This document shows, piece by piece, positions 1 to 9,102 of a stretch of DNA of 52,240 bases. The position numbers and the translations under genes were made by a program. The notes below the pieces were generated by a model. The model was not told the origin of the DNA. It did no database searches and saw only the letters and a list, made by a program, of their open reading frames with translations. Location of the stretch: NCBI GenBank assembly GCA_037443785.1, contig JBBINR010000024.1, positions 1-52,240 of the forward strand. The letters are read 5' to 3'. This DNA comes from JAQUOA01 sp037443785 (GTDB taxonomy: Bacteria; Bacteroidota; Ignavibacteria; UBA10030; UBA8401). Each line of letters opens with the position of its first letter. The first letter of the stretch is position 1.

Positions 1-5
1 TGATC

Positions 6-2819
6 TTAATTTCCTTTCACAAGTGATGGGAAATTTTTCAATGTTTCATCAAGTTTCGAAACATCTTTTCCGCCGGCAGTGGCAAGATGCGGTTTTCCGC
101 CGCCGCCGCCGTTCAACATTTTCGCAACGGCTCCGACTAATTTTCCAGCTTGAATATTTTTGGATTTGATGAGATCGTCCGTAACGACGCACACGAGAGC
201 GACTTTCTCATCTATGACAGATGCCAGAAGTCCAACACCGCTTCCGAGCTTTGAACGAAGTGCATCTCCCAGTGATTTTAAGCCATCCATATCACTTGCC
301 GAAATTTTTGAACTGACAACCTTAATTCCATCGATCATGACGGCTTGATGAATAAATGCGTCGAGATTGCTGCTGGCGGATTTCATCGCAAACTTCATTT
401 TCTCTTTCTCGATCAATTTTTTCTTTTCAGATAATTCGAGAATGTACTGTTCAAGTTTTTGGAACCTCAGGAACTGTTCAGAAAATTCTTTTTTCAAATC
501 TTCAGTAACGATATTCTGTGGTAATTCTGGAATATCTTCAAACTTTCGCAGTGTTGTATCTAATCCAAGCACATCTTCATTTGTAAAAGGCGATGTTGCC
601 CCGAGGTCATTGTGAATGCTTTGAATATCGTCAACGATGTCATACGCATGTTCAATGCGTTCTCTATACGTTTTATTTTGTAGTGCAAGATATTCAAGAG
701 CATATGTATTGGTGAGTGCTTCAATGCGGCGGACACCGCTTGCACTGCTTCCTTCCATTTTAATTTTGAAGAAGCCAATTTCCTTCGTCGATTTCACGTG
801 AATACCGCCGCAGAATTCCTTGCTGTAATCGCCGAACTGCACGACATTGACTCGTTCGCCGTATTTATCACCAAAGAACATCAGCGCGCCCATTTTTTTT
901 GCTTCATCAAAAGGAATATTGCGGTGATGCTGGAGCGGAATGTTTTGTGCAATTTTTTCATTCACAATCGATTCAACATCGGCAACTTCCTGATCATTCA
1001 TTTTTGCAAAGTGTGCAAAATCGAATCGCAAGTGTTCCGGCGACACCAGCGAACCTGCCTGATGAACATGCGTTCCCAAAATCTTTCGCAGCGCGGCGTG
1101 CATGAGATGAGTTGCCGTGTGATTTCTCATGATTGAATATCGGCGTATAGAATCGACTTTTGCCTGCACTTCATGCCGGGATGAGTAGGAGGGAATATCT
1201 CTTCCTAAAATGTGAATGTGAACTTTTCCATTCTTTTGTGTGTCAACGACTGGAAATGATTTTCCATCAATAACAATTTCTCCGGTATCCCCGATCTGTC
1301 CGCCGGATTCAGCATAGAAAGGAGTTGCATTCAACACAAGAAGGTTTCCCTCTGAATTCAAAATAGCAGCGCGTGTTTCCGTCAGATCGTAACCGAGGAA
1401 TTGAAATTCTTTTTCAAACGGCTCGGTGTTCAGCTGGCGGGCTGTTTCTTTACTCTTCAGAGCAATTTGTTCGACTTCCGAAATATCGCTGCCGCCATGT
1501 AATTTTGATTCACGCGAGCGTTCACGCTGTCCTTCCATCAACTGAGTGAATGTCGCAACATCAACGGAAAGCCCGCGTTCTGAACAAATCAACTGGGTAA
1601 GATCAAGCGGAAAACCGAACGTATCGTACAGCTTAAATGCAATTTCACCCGGAAATATTTTTGAGCTTTTTACATCTTCAACTGCGCGTTCAAATACTTC
1701 AAGTCCACGGTCAAGTGTTTGATTGAAACTTTCTTCTTCACTTTTTATCACACGTTCAATATGCTGTTGATTCTCCACAATCTCCGGAAAAATATCTCCC
1801 ATTGTGTCAACAAGCGTTTGAACGAGACGGAACATAAACGGCTCGCGCAGATCAAGTTTTCGTCCCCAGCGCGATGCGCGGCGGAGAATTCTTCGCAGAA
1901 CGTAACCGCGTCCTTCATTGGAAGGAATTGACCCATCGGCAATGGCAAATGTCAGCGCACGAATATGATCGGCAATGACGCGCATGGCAACATCAATATC
2001 CGAATGACTTGCTTTGTATTCTTTTTTTGCGATTGAAGATATTTTTGAAATTAATGGCGTGAAAACATCCGAATCGTAATTGGAAGGGAATTTTTTGAAA
2101 TTTGATTTCATTGATTCCATTACGGCGCATACGCGTTCGAATCCCATTCCGGTGTCGACATGCTTTGCTGGAAGTTCTTCCAGTTCACCTTTTTCGTTTC
2201 TATTGTATTGAATGAAAACGAGATTCCATATTTCAATCAATTCCGGCGAGCCAGCGTTAACCAATGCCGCCGGGGCATCGCCGCGCTGTGTAAGATCGAC
2301 GTGAATTTCAGAACAGGGACCGCATGGACCGGTTTCGCCCATCTCCCAGAAATTTTCTTTTTCTCCAAATTTCAAAATGCGGGAAGGATCAATGTACTTT
2401 GCCCAGATTGTTGCTGCTTCGTCATCAGTTTTATACACCGTTACCCACAAACGTTCTTTGGGGAGTTTCCAAACCTCAGTCAATAATTCCCACGCCCAAG
2501 CGATAGCTTCTTTTTTGTAATAATCACCGAACGACCAATTGCCGAGCATCTCAAACAATGTGTGGTGATAGGTATCGCGTCCAACTTCTTCGAGATCGTT
2601 ATGCTTTCCGCTGACGCGGATACATTTTTGTGTATCGGCAGCGCGTGTATAGTCGCGTTTTCCGACGCCAAGAAAAATTTCTTTGAATTGATTCATTCCT
2701 GCATTGGTGAAGAGCAGCGTCGGATCGCCGTGCGGAATAACCGGTGCACTGGGAACGATGGTATGTTGCTTCGATTTGAAAAAATCTAAAAATGATTGCC
2801 GTACTTCTCGTGATGTCAT
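6..2819 (-). CDS. alaS: alanyl-tRNA synthetase
   Basis: Charges tRNA-Ala with alanine in the cytoplasm and edits mischarged Ser/Gly. The 937-residue product has the class II catalytic domain at the N-terminus (begins MTSREVRQSFLDFF; GPCGPCSEIH in the active-site region; GRGYVLRRILRRA motif). The editing domain follows, with zinc-binding HTATHLMH (HxxxH) and CGGIH (CxxxH). A C-Ala domain closes the protein with a glycine-rich GGGGGKPHLATAGG tail. It is somewhat longer than the E. coli enzyme (about 875 residues). The ATG is clear at 2817-2819 and the stop lies 5 bases from the window edge. clpS lies 51 bases upstream on the same strand, so the two are probably co-transcribed. Confidence 0.98.
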   Translation of the reverse strand: MTSREVRQSFLDFFKSKQHTIVPSAPVIPHGDPTLLFTNAGMNQFKEIFLGVGKRDYTRAADTQKCIRVSGKHNDLEEVGRDTYHHTLFEMLGNWSFGDYYKKEAIAWAWELLTEVWKLPKERLWVTVYKTDDEAATIWAKYIDPSRILKFGEKENFWEMGETGPCGPCSEIHVDLTQRGDAPAALVNAGSPELIEIWNLVFIQYNRNEKGELEELPAKHVDTGMGFERVCAVMESMKSNFKKFPSNYDSDVFTPLISKISSIAKKEYKASHSDIDVAMRVIADHIRALTFAIADGSIPSNEGRGYVLRRILRRASRWGRKLDLREPFMFRLVQTLVDTMGDIFPEIVENQQHIERVIKSEEESFNQTLDRGLEVFERAVEDVKSSKIFPGEIAFKLYDTFGFPLDLTQLICSERGLSVDVATFTQLMEGQRERSRESKLHGGSDISEVEQIALKSKETARQLNTEPFEKEFQFLGYDLTETRAAILNSEGNLLVLNATPFYAESGGQIGDTGEIVIDGKSFPVVDTQKNGKVHIHILGRDIPSYSSRHEVQAKVDSIRRYSIMRNHTATHLMHAALRKILGTHVHQAGSLVSPEHLRFDFAHFAKMNDQEVADVESIVNEKIAQNIPLQHHRNIPFDEAKKMGALMFFGDKYGERVNVVQFGDYSKEFCGGIHVKSTKEIGFFKIKMEGSSASGVRRIEALTNTYALEYLALQNKTYRERIEHAYDIVDDIQSIHNDLGATSPFTNEDVLGLDTTLRKFEDIPELPQNIVTEDLKKEFSEQFLRFQKLEQYILELSEKKKLIEKEKMKFAMKSASSNLDAFIHQAVMIDGIKVVSSKISASDMDGLKSLGDALRSKLGSGVGLLASVIDEKVALVCVVTDDLIKSKNIQAGKLVGAVAKMLNGGGGGKPHLATAGGKDVSKLDETLKNFPSLVKGN

Positions 2820-2870
2820 TATAACGCCAAATTAAATAGTGATAGGCTTATTAAGTTTAAGTTATGAGTT

Positions 2871-3152
2871 TTATACTTCTACTTGAGTCATCAGTTCGAT
2901 TTCTTCCAATATGCTTGTTACGTGAAGACATTTTACCAATTCTCCGGTATAAACGCATGATTTTCCAGTGTTGTGGACTTCCAGAGTCATTCGTTCAGCA
3001 GTCGGAAGATCACAACCCGTCGCTTTCATAATTTGATGGATGACTTCATCAAATGTATGCACTTCATCATTGAAGAGAATTGCTTTAGCAGGCTGCTGTT
3101 CCTTTACTTCGTCAATGACTTCTTCTTCGGTTTGTGGATTGTGCGTACTCAT
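2871..3152 (-). CDS. clpS: ATP-dependent Clp protease adaptor ClpS
   Basis: Small cytoplasmic adaptor that hands N-degron substrates to the ClpAP-type protease. The 93-residue protein has about 23 acidic, probably disordered N-terminal residues. The ClpS core follows: AILFNDEVHTFDEVI (matching the NDD/E..T.DEV motif), ERMTLEVHNTGKSCVYTGEL (family MLEVHxxG) and a C-terminal helix. The bound-residue pocket is plausibly intact. No clpA lies in the window. It precedes alaS by 51 bases on the same strand and is divergent from the aconitase gene, with about 217 bases between start codons. The call rests on motif spacing. Confidence 0.9.
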   Translation of the reverse strand: MSTHNPQTEEEVIDEVKEQQPAKAILFNDEVHTFDEVIHQIMKATGCDLPTAERMTLEVHNTGKSCVYTGELVKCLHVTSILEEIELMTQVEV

Positions 3153-3369
3153 AATTTTTTGTTTTCCTGATAAAAATACGCAAAACTGTAAAGAGTTACA
3201 AGAAGAGCAACGAGAAGTTCGGCGGATGCATTATTCAAACTGAGACTTAATTTCTACCTGAAAATGTTGAATGAAAGAGGAGCCGATTCCTTGCAGGGCT
3301 CGAGAAGTCTGCGTATATTTCATAAAATCTTTTTTACCGAACAACATTTTTGAAGAAGGAAGTTCTGAT

Positions 3370-5625
3370 ATGATTTTCGATTTGGATGTTATTAAGAAAG
3401 TTTATGGCGGATACGCGACAAAAATTACACAAGCACGAGCAATTGTCGGCAAACCATTAACACTTACGGAAAAAATTCTTTACGCTCACTTTTGGGAAAC
3501 TCCAAAATCTGCTGCCGAACGAGGGAAAAGCTATATCGACTTTGCACCGGATCGTGTGGCGATGCAGGATGCAACGGCACAAATGGCGTTACTCCAATTT
3601 ATGTCCGCAGGAAGACCAAAAGTTGCCGTTCCATCCACCGTGCATTGCGATCACCTTATTCAAGCCGAAATAGGTTCGTCAAAAGACCTTGCTCGCGCAA
3701 ATTCAGAAAACAAAGAAGTGTACGACTTTCTGGCAAGCGTTTCGAATAAATATGGAATTGGTTTTTGGAAACCCGGCGCCGGAATTATTCACCAAGTTGT
3801 GCTCGAAAATTATGCGTTCCCCGGCGGGATGATGATCGGAACAGATTCGCATACACCAAATGCGGGCGGACTCGGAATGATTGCGATCGGTGTCGGCGGT
3901 GCCGACGCGGTTGATGTGATGGCAGGAATGCCGTGGGAATTGAAATTCCCAAAAGTGATCGGTGTTCATTTAAAAGGAAAATTAAACGGCTGGACGTCGG
4001 CAAAAGATGTTATCTTGAAAGTTGCCGGAATTCTTACCGTGAAAGGGGGAACCGGAGCGATCGTCGAATATTTTGGTGAAGGAACAAAATCAATTTCTGC
4101 AACAGGTAAAGGGACAATTTGTAACATGGGCGCGGAAATCGGTGCAACGACATCGCTGTTCCCATTCGACTCGCGCATGGCAGATTATCTGCGTGCAACG
4201 AAGCGTGATGAGATTGCGTCATTAGCGGAAGGAATTGCTGAACACCTTCGTCCTGATGCAGAAGTGTTGGCAAATCCAGAAAAGTATTATGATAAAGTTA
4301 TTGAAATCAATCTGAGTGAGCTTGAACCGCACATTAACGGGCCGTTCACCCCAGATCTTGCATGGCCTCTTTCTCAATTTGCGAAAGCAGTGAAAGAAAA
4401 AGGATATCCCGAAGAATTAAAAGTTGGTTTGATCGGAAGCTGTACGAATTCTTCGTATGAAGATATCGAACGTGCAACGTCGGTTGCAAAGCAAGCGATG
4501 GCAAAAGGATTGAAAGCGAAATCAGAATTGATTATTACTCCCGGAAGCGAACAAATTCGCGCTACAATTGAACGCGACGGCCAATTGAAGACATTGACGG
4601 AAGCCGGCGGAGTTGTGATGGCAAATGCCTGCGGACCGTGCATTGGTCAGTGGAAGCGACATGATGTTCCGATGGGAGAAAAGAATTCCATCATTACATC
4701 CTTCAACAGAAATTTTACTGCGCGTAATGATGCCAATCCTGCAACGCACGCATTTGTTGCAAGTCCCGAAATCGTGACAGCGTTTGCTATCGCCGGACGC
4801 TTGACGTTTAATCCGTTAACGGACACGATTGAGAATGCAAAAGGAGAAAAAGTAAAATTAGAGCCGCCGACGGGAGATGAACTTCCGCGTCAAGGATTTA
4901 AACCGGATGAAGTCGGTTACGCTGCACCCGCAAAAGATGGATCATCTGTCAACGTTACAATCGATCAGAAGAGCGATCGATTGCAAAAGCTTGAAGCATT
5001 TAAACCGTGGGAAGGGAAAGATTTAGAAAATCTTCGTCTTCTGTTAAAAGTGAAAGGAAAATGCACGACCGATCATATTTCTCCTGCAGGCAAATGGTTG
5101 AAATACCGCGGCCATCTCGATAATATTTCCAACAACATGTTCGTCGGTGCGGTCAATGCATTCAGCGGTGAAGCGGGAACAGGAAAAAATCTTCTCTCCG
5201 GCGAAGTGAAAGATTATTCGGCAGTGGCGCGCGATTACAAGGCGCAAGGTATCGGCTGGATTGCCGTTGGCGACGAGAATTACGGTGAAGGTTCATCGCG
5301 CGAACACGCCGCAATGGAACCGCGTTTCCTCGGCGGACGCGCGATCATCGTAAAGAGCTTTGCACGCATTCATGAAACGAATTTAAAGAAACAAGGAATG
5401 CTTGCGCTCACCTTTAAAGATTCTGCCGATTATGAAAAGATCAAAGAGGATGATATCTGCGCAATTCGAGGATTAGCAACCTTCGCGCCGGGTGTTCCGT
5501 TGAAACTGGAATTGAAACACAGCAACGGTTCAATTGATACAATCGAATTGAATCATACATTCAATGAGGGACAAATTGCATGGTTCAAAGCAGGTTCGGC
5601 TCTTAATGCGTTGAGAAAAATTTAG
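3370..5625 (+). CDS. aconitate hydratase, mitochondrial-type
   Basis: TCA-cycle enzyme that interconverts citrate and isocitrate through a [4Fe-4S] cluster. I place the start at the ATG at 3370 (MIFDLDVIKKVYGGY), which follows the purine-rich GAAGAAGGAAG. An in-frame ATG at 3271 would add 33 residues that do not look like aconitase. The resulting 751 residues match the mitochondrial/AcnA-type monomer length. Cluster ligands are visible as Cys358 (IGSCTNSSYED), Cys421 and Cys424 (ANACGPCIGQW). The C-terminal swivel domain includes GSSREHAAMEPRFLGGRAI. The gene stands alone with respect to other TCA genes. Bacilliredoxin follows 79 bases downstream. Confidence 0.97.
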   Translation: MIFDLDVIKKVYGGYATKITQARAIVGKPLTLTEKILYAHFWETPKSAAERGKSYIDFAPDRVAMQDATAQMALLQFMSAGRPKVAVPSTVHCDHLIQAEIGSSKDLARANSENKEVYDFLASVSNKYGIGFWKPGAGIIHQVVLENYAFPGGMMIGTDSHTPNAGGLGMIAIGVGGADAVDVMAGMPWELKFPKVIGVHLKGKLNGWTSAKDVILKVAGILTVKGGTGAIVEYFGEGTKSISATGKGTICNMGAEIGATTSLFPFDSRMADYLRATKRDEIASLAEGIAEHLRPDAEVLANPEKYYDKVIEINLSELEPHINGPFTPDLAWPLSQFAKAVKEKGYPEELKVGLIGSCTNSSYEDIERATSVAKQAMAKGLKAKSELIITPGSEQIRATIERDGQLKTLTEAGGVVMANACGPCIGQWKRHDVPMGEKNSIITSFNRNFTARNDANPATHAFVASPEIVTAFAIAGRLTFNPLTDTIENAKGEKVKLEPPTGDELPRQGFKPDEVGYAAPAKDGSSVNVTIDQKSDRLQKLEAFKPWEGKDLENLRLLLKVKGKCTTDHISPAGKWLKYRGHLDNISNNMFVGAVNAFSGEAGTGKNLLSGEVKDYSAVARDYKAQGIGWIAVGDENYGEGSSREHAAMEPRFLGGRAIIVKSFARIHETNLKKQGMLALTFKDSADYEKIKEDDICAIRGLATFAPGVPLKLELKHSNGSIDTIELNHTFNEGQIAWFKAGSALNALRKI

Positions 5626-5704
5626 TTGGAAACTCTTTTAAATAGTACGCTGTTATAATCAGTGACACAAATTTTTAACGTAAACAATGAAGTAAGGAGA
5701 AGAT

Positions 5705-6142
5705 ATGCCATTTGACCCAGTGATGATTCAGCCGTTTCGCGATGAATTGACTGAATTGGGAATTAAAGAACTGTATACACCCCAAGAAGTGGACGACACG
5801 ATTACCAACAATAAAGGGACACTCCTTTTTGTTATCAACTCTGTGTGCGGCTGTGCTGCAGGCAAAGCACGTCCTGCCATCAAAAAAGCATTGCAGCATG
5901 TCAATACGCCGGATAACAAAGTCAGCGTTTTTGCCGGACAGGAAGTAGAAGCAACGGCACGATTACGCGAACAATGGCTGCACGGAATTCCACCGTCGTC
6001 GCCGTCAATTGCTCTTTATAAAGACAACGAACTTGTGCATTTCATTCCGCGTTATAAAATTGAAGGACGCGTTGCGGATGAGATCGCGGCCGATCTGATT
6101 GCCGCATTTGATGAGTTCTGCGGCAACAACGTTACAGCGTAA
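5705..6142 (+). CDS. bacilliredoxin (BrxA/BrxB, YphP/YqiW family)
   Basis: Thiol-disulfide protein of the DUF1094 family, known in Firmicutes for removing bacillithiol from S-bacillithiolated proteins. The 145 residues carry the characteristic CGC redox motif (VCGCAAGKARPA, Cys48 and Cys50). The family ending is also present: ARLREQWLHGIPPSSPSIALYK and VHFIPRYKIEGR. An AAGGAG ribosome-binding site precedes the ATG. It follows the aconitase gene, an Fe-S enzyme sensitive to oxidative damage, so a link to thiol/redox stress is plausible but inferred. A strong terminator hairpin lies immediately downstream (6160-6200). Confidence 0.93.
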   Translation: MPFDPVMIQPFRDELTELGIKELYTPQEVDDTITNNKGTLLFVINSVCGCAAGKARPAIKKALQHVNTPDNKVSVFAGQEVEATARLREQWLHGIPPSSPSIALYKDNELVHFIPRYKIEGRVADEIAADLIAAFDEFCGNNVTA

Positions 6143-6159
6143 TTTTTAATAAACATTCC

Positions 6160-6200
6160 AACCACAGATTCACAGCTCTTGTTGTGAACTGTGGTTTTTT
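6160..6200 (+). terminator. intrinsic terminator after the bacilliredoxin gene
   Basis: AACCACAG and TTCACA arms (6160-6174, with one bulged A) pair with TGTGAACTGTGGTT (6183-6196) around a short loop. A run of T residues follows. The next gene's ATG is at 6206, only a few bases after the T tract, so the hairpin could also act as an attenuator for that gene. Confidence 0.8.
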
Positions 6201-6205
6201 ATTGC

Positions 6206-6871
6206 ATGAGAATTCCTAAAGTAAAAATCTGCTGCATTTCATCAATTGAAGAAGCACAACTCGCAATTCGATACGGCGCTTCGGCGCTCGGACTTGTTTC
6301 GGCGATGCCAAGCGGTCCTGGTCCCATTTCGGAAGAATTGATCGCAGAAATTGTTCCGCACATTCCTGAGGGAATAGCTTCTTTTTTATTGACAAGCAAA
6401 CAGGATGCGGAGTCAATCATTGCGCAACAGCGGAAAACAAAAGTGAACACATTGCAATTGGTCGATGCAGTTCCGTTTGATGTGTACAGAAAAATACGGG
6501 ACGAACTTCCTGAAATTTCTATCGTACAAGTGATTCATGTTGTCGGAGAGTCGTCAGTTCGCGAAGCGATTGACGTCTCGCCATTCGTTGATTTTATTTT
6601 GCTCGATTCAGGAAACCCGAATTTGAAAATTAAAGAGCTCGGTGGGACGGGAAGGAAACACGATTGGTCGATCAGTAAGAAGATTGTTGATGCGGTCGAT
6701 GCTCCTGTTTTCCTTGCGGGTGGATTAAATGCAGAAAATGTTCGAGAAGCGATTGACCTCGTTCATCCTTACGGCATAGACTTGTGCAGTAGTATACGAA
6801 CTGATGGCAAACTCGATGAAATAAAACTTATGATGTTTTTTAACAGAGTCAAACATAATCAATTTCACTAG
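6206..6871 (+). CDS. phosphoribosylanthranilate isomerase-like (TrpF family) protein
   Basis: A (beta/alpha)8-barrel protein related to TrpF, which isomerises phosphoribosylanthranilate in tryptophan synthesis. From the ATG at 6206 it is 221 residues, the usual TrpF size. The catalytic Cys is retained (KIC at residues 7-9) and so is the general-acid Asp134 (FILLDS). The phosphate-binding GGTGRKHDWS and FLAGGLNAENV loops are present. It departs from the family in having KICCIS instead of KICGIT, and MPSGPGPIS where TrpF normally has the S-P-R substrate-binding segment. No other trp gene is in the window. It may act on a different phosphorylated substrate. The 3' end overlaps the convergent membrane-protein gene by 23 bases. 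Confidence 0.8.
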   Translation: MRIPKVKICCISSIEEAQLAIRYGASALGLVSAMPSGPGPISEELIAEIVPHIPEGIASFLLTSKQDAESIIAQQRKTKVNTLQLVDAVPFDVYRKIRDELPEISIVQVIHVVGESSVREAIDVSPFVDFILLDSGNPNLKIKELGGTGRKHDWSISKKIVDAVDAPVFLAGGLNAENVREAIDLVHPYGIDLCSSIRTDGKLDEIKLMMFFNRVKHNQFH

Positions 6872-7967
6872 GAACGTGTTGGGTTACATCGATTACACTT
6901 TTGATGAATGATATAAGAATGATTATGTAGTTTGCAATAATGAACCTATCTTCTACTACGGGATGAAGGACATACCTCAACATGATATGTGCTTGAACCA
7001 ACAACAAAAGAAACAATGCTGGATCTGACCAACGAGCTTTAAGAACAATCCGTTTTAAATACACCGTCACGGCAAAAATAAACGTCATAATCACTATGGT
7101 AGAATATAATAGCGAAGCCAGAAGTCCGTTTATTAATCCGCTGAAGTATAAGAAGAAGAATGAATGGTGATTCTCTTGGTGTATTCTCTCCGTCGCCGCC
7201 TGGGCAAAAAATACCCTTTCGACAGGGAATGTCTGATATAGCAATGCGTAAACAAAAAATAATCCACATAAAACACCGAGAAGAATTACATGGGTTGTAT
7301 TGAGTTTATGAACACTCAATAAATAAAGGGTTATTACTATGACAAAAAGGAGAGAATCAAATCTCACAGCCACGGCAAGGCACAGTACCGTGATTCCTAA
7401 AAACATATATTTCTTTTCGGTAATTAGGAATACACCGGTGAGAAGAAAAAATGCATTAATTAAATCGGGAACAGATGACCGTGCGACAAAAAGGATAAAG
7501 GGTGAAAGCAGTATTACGAGGCTCACACTTGGGGCATATTCAGATATAAAAACTTTGTCTATCCAAATGTATAAGAGTATGCCAATCAATAGAAATGCAA
7601 TGACCGACGGAACCACTGTTGCTCTTGGAAGCGGAACGCCAAGTTTATTAGCCGCGGCAATTGACAAAATATACAGAGGCTTTATGGAGTAATATGTTAA
7701 TTCCTTCTCAAATGCTTTAGAATCTTTATACAGTGTATATCGATAAGAATTATTACTGTCAATTAAAGAATTATATTTCGCCGGGGATAACGCCGTCTTA
7801 ACCAAGCGGTATGTTTTGGCGTGCACGGAATCACTATTGGAATTATTTGTTTTTACCACTAATGCGGTGTACGGTATAGCATCCCAGTTATATTCCGGCT
7901 TCAGATAGCAGACAATCGCAGTTCCTAATAGCACAATAAAATATACGATTGTCGTAACGATTTTCAT
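6849..7967 (-). CDS. polytopic membrane protein, GT-C glycosyltransferase-like
   Basis: 372 residues with about nine or ten hydrophobic segments spread along the whole length. The first is at residues 5-22, followed by a long extracytoplasmic loop beginning YNWDAIPYTALV. An acidic residue in the first loop plus many membrane spans is the general layout of GT-C glycosyltransferases that use polyprenyl-linked sugars. I see no decisive family motif, so this is an analogy and not an assignment. No ribosome-binding site helps the start choice. The gene converges on and overlaps the TrpF-like gene by 23 bases. The FMN-reductase gene lies 50 bases upstream on the same strand. Confidence 0.6.
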   Translation of the reverse strand: MKIVTTIVYFIVLLGTAIVCYLKPEYNWDAIPYTALVVKTNNSNSDSVHAKTYRLVKTALSPAKYNSLIDSNNSYRYTLYKDSKAFEKELTYYSIKPLYILSIAAANKLGVPLPRATVVPSVIAFLLIGILLYIWIDKVFISEYAPSVSLVILLSPFILFVARSSVPDLINAFFLLTGVFLITEKKYMFLGITVLCLAVAVRFDSLLFVIVITLYLLSVHKLNTTHVILLGVLCGLFFVYALLYQTFPVERVFFAQAATERIHQENHHSFFFLYFSGLINGLLASLLYSTIVIMTFIFAVTVYLKRIVLKARWSDPALFLLLLVQAHIMLRYVLHPVVEDRFIIANYIIILISFIKSVIDVTQHVPSEIDYV

Positions 7968-8017
7968 GAGCGCCTTTTCATAGTATTCAATAAACAGAGT
8001 TGTCGGATGCGAATCGA

Positions 8018-8557
8018 TTAATCAGCGTTTACCAATGTGTCAAATGCCTGCAGTAATTTTTTTACTTCATCGAGCGTTTTTTCATCCGTTATTTTATATT
8101 CGTGGTTGATTTTTGTTTTTATAAACGAGATGACGAGTTGTGTTTCATCTGTTATTCTGGCCTCAATTATTTTTAAAGTTTCCAAAAGGGATGCGTGTGC
8201 TTTTTGCCCGAGCGAAGATGCAGTGATGAGCGCTGTAGGCTTGTGAGAGAACTCGCAGGAGGAGACCGTCCAATCGATTGCATTTTTTAAAGTCCCGGGA
8301 ACGCCCATTGCATACTCAGGAGTGCAAATTAAAATTCCATCCGCTTCCTTTAGTTGTTGCCGGAATTCAACGACCTGTTGCGGAGGATTATCATTATCCA
8401 GATCAGGATTAAAATGAGGAATATCAGCCAGTCTCTCAAATATTTTTATCGTAAAAATTTCATTCGTTAGTCCTTCAATTGCTTTGATCAAATTGAGATG
8501 AGATGAACGTTCTCTCGTGCTGCCGGAAATTGCAATAATATTTTTTTTTACAGTCAT
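8018..8557 (-). CDS. NADPH-dependent FMN reductase family protein
   Basis: Flavodoxin-fold oxidoreductase that uses NAD(P)H and FMN. In its 179 residues the N-terminal beta strand and FMN-phosphate loop read IIAISGSTRERSSHLNLI (residues 7-24). The second FMN contact is GILICTPEYAMGVPGTLKNAIDW, diagnostic of the NADPH_dep_FMN_red/ArsH-like family. The physiological substrate (quinone, azo compound, chromate or free flavin) cannot be read from the sequence. The start lies 2 bases after the stop of the carbonic anhydrase gene, so the two are almost certainly one transcript. Confidence 0.9.
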   Translation of the reverse strand: MTVKKNIIAISGSTRERSSHLNLIKAIEGLTNEIFTIKIFERLADIPHFNPDLDNDNPPQQVVEFRQQLKEADGILICTPEYAMGVPGTLKNAIDWTVSSCEFSHKPTALITASSLGQKAHASLLETLKIIEARITDETQLVISFIKTKINHEYKITDEKTLDEVKKLLQAFDTLVNAD

Positions 8558-8559
8558 AT

Positions 8560-9102
8560 TTATTTTTCTTTGATGAAATACAGTTTGTTATCTTCAACTA
8601 AGTACATGAGCGGCGCTATCTGAATTTTTGGATACCGAAGCCGTAATCGTTTTGTTTCACTCAAGATGAAGTCAACTTCGTTTCCAATTTCAAACATCGG
8701 CGCAAAATGCATAAAATGTTCTTCTGCCCATTCTCTCTCCCATCCTGCGGTATTGACAAGCCCTTGGATGAATACTTCTTTTCTGGCTACTAAATTTACC
8801 ATACCGCAATTGTTGTGTCCGATGAGGGCAATATGTTGCACGTGCCCGACGGAGATGGCATACGATACTTTAAACTCACTGTACCGCAAATTTGCCCCTC
8901 CTGAACGAATAATGAAAGCAAAATTATCGGGGATATGCAGATGTTTTCTGTTATCCATGCACATCCCGATCAAAAGTTTGGCGCTGTCATACGCACCATC
9001 GGATCGGCCGAGATTGTGATATTCCAGAAGTAATCCGATGGGAGTTTGTTTGTATTCCGGAAGTATTTCTTCCACTGATGTAATAGGTATTAATCTATTC
9101 AT
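8560..9102 (-). CDS. beta-class carbonic anhydrase
   Basis: Zinc enzyme that interconverts CO2 and bicarbonate. From the ATG at 9100-9102 it is 180 residues. Zinc ligands and the Asp/Arg dyad are all visible: Cys48-x-Asp50-x-Arg52 (CMDNR), His96 and Cys99 (GHNNCGM). RSGGANLR matches the family's R-N/S-AGN segment. It is near the short end for the family. A TTG at 9138 would add 12 residues; neither start has a strong ribosome-binding site, so the start is uncertain. It heads a two-gene unit with the FMN reductase. Confidence 0.87.
   Translation of the reverse strand: MNRLIPITSVEEILPEYKQTPIGLLLEYHNLGRSDGAYDSAKLLIGMCMDNRKHLHIPDNFAFIIRSGGANLRYSEFKVSYAISVGHVQHIALIGHNNCGMVNLVARKEVFIQGLVNTAGWEREWAEEHFMHFAPMFEIGNEVDFILSETKRLRLRYPKIQIAPLMYLVEDNKLYFIKEK

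Noticed and set aside
798..1136. 112-residue plus-strand ORF inside alaS
   Set aside because: Complement of the conserved editing domain; no independent features.
5626..5704. TTGGAA ... TATAAT promoter between aconitase and bacilliredoxin
   Set aside because: The spacing of 22 bases is too long and -35/-10 boxes of the E. coli type are not expected in this group; could be chance.
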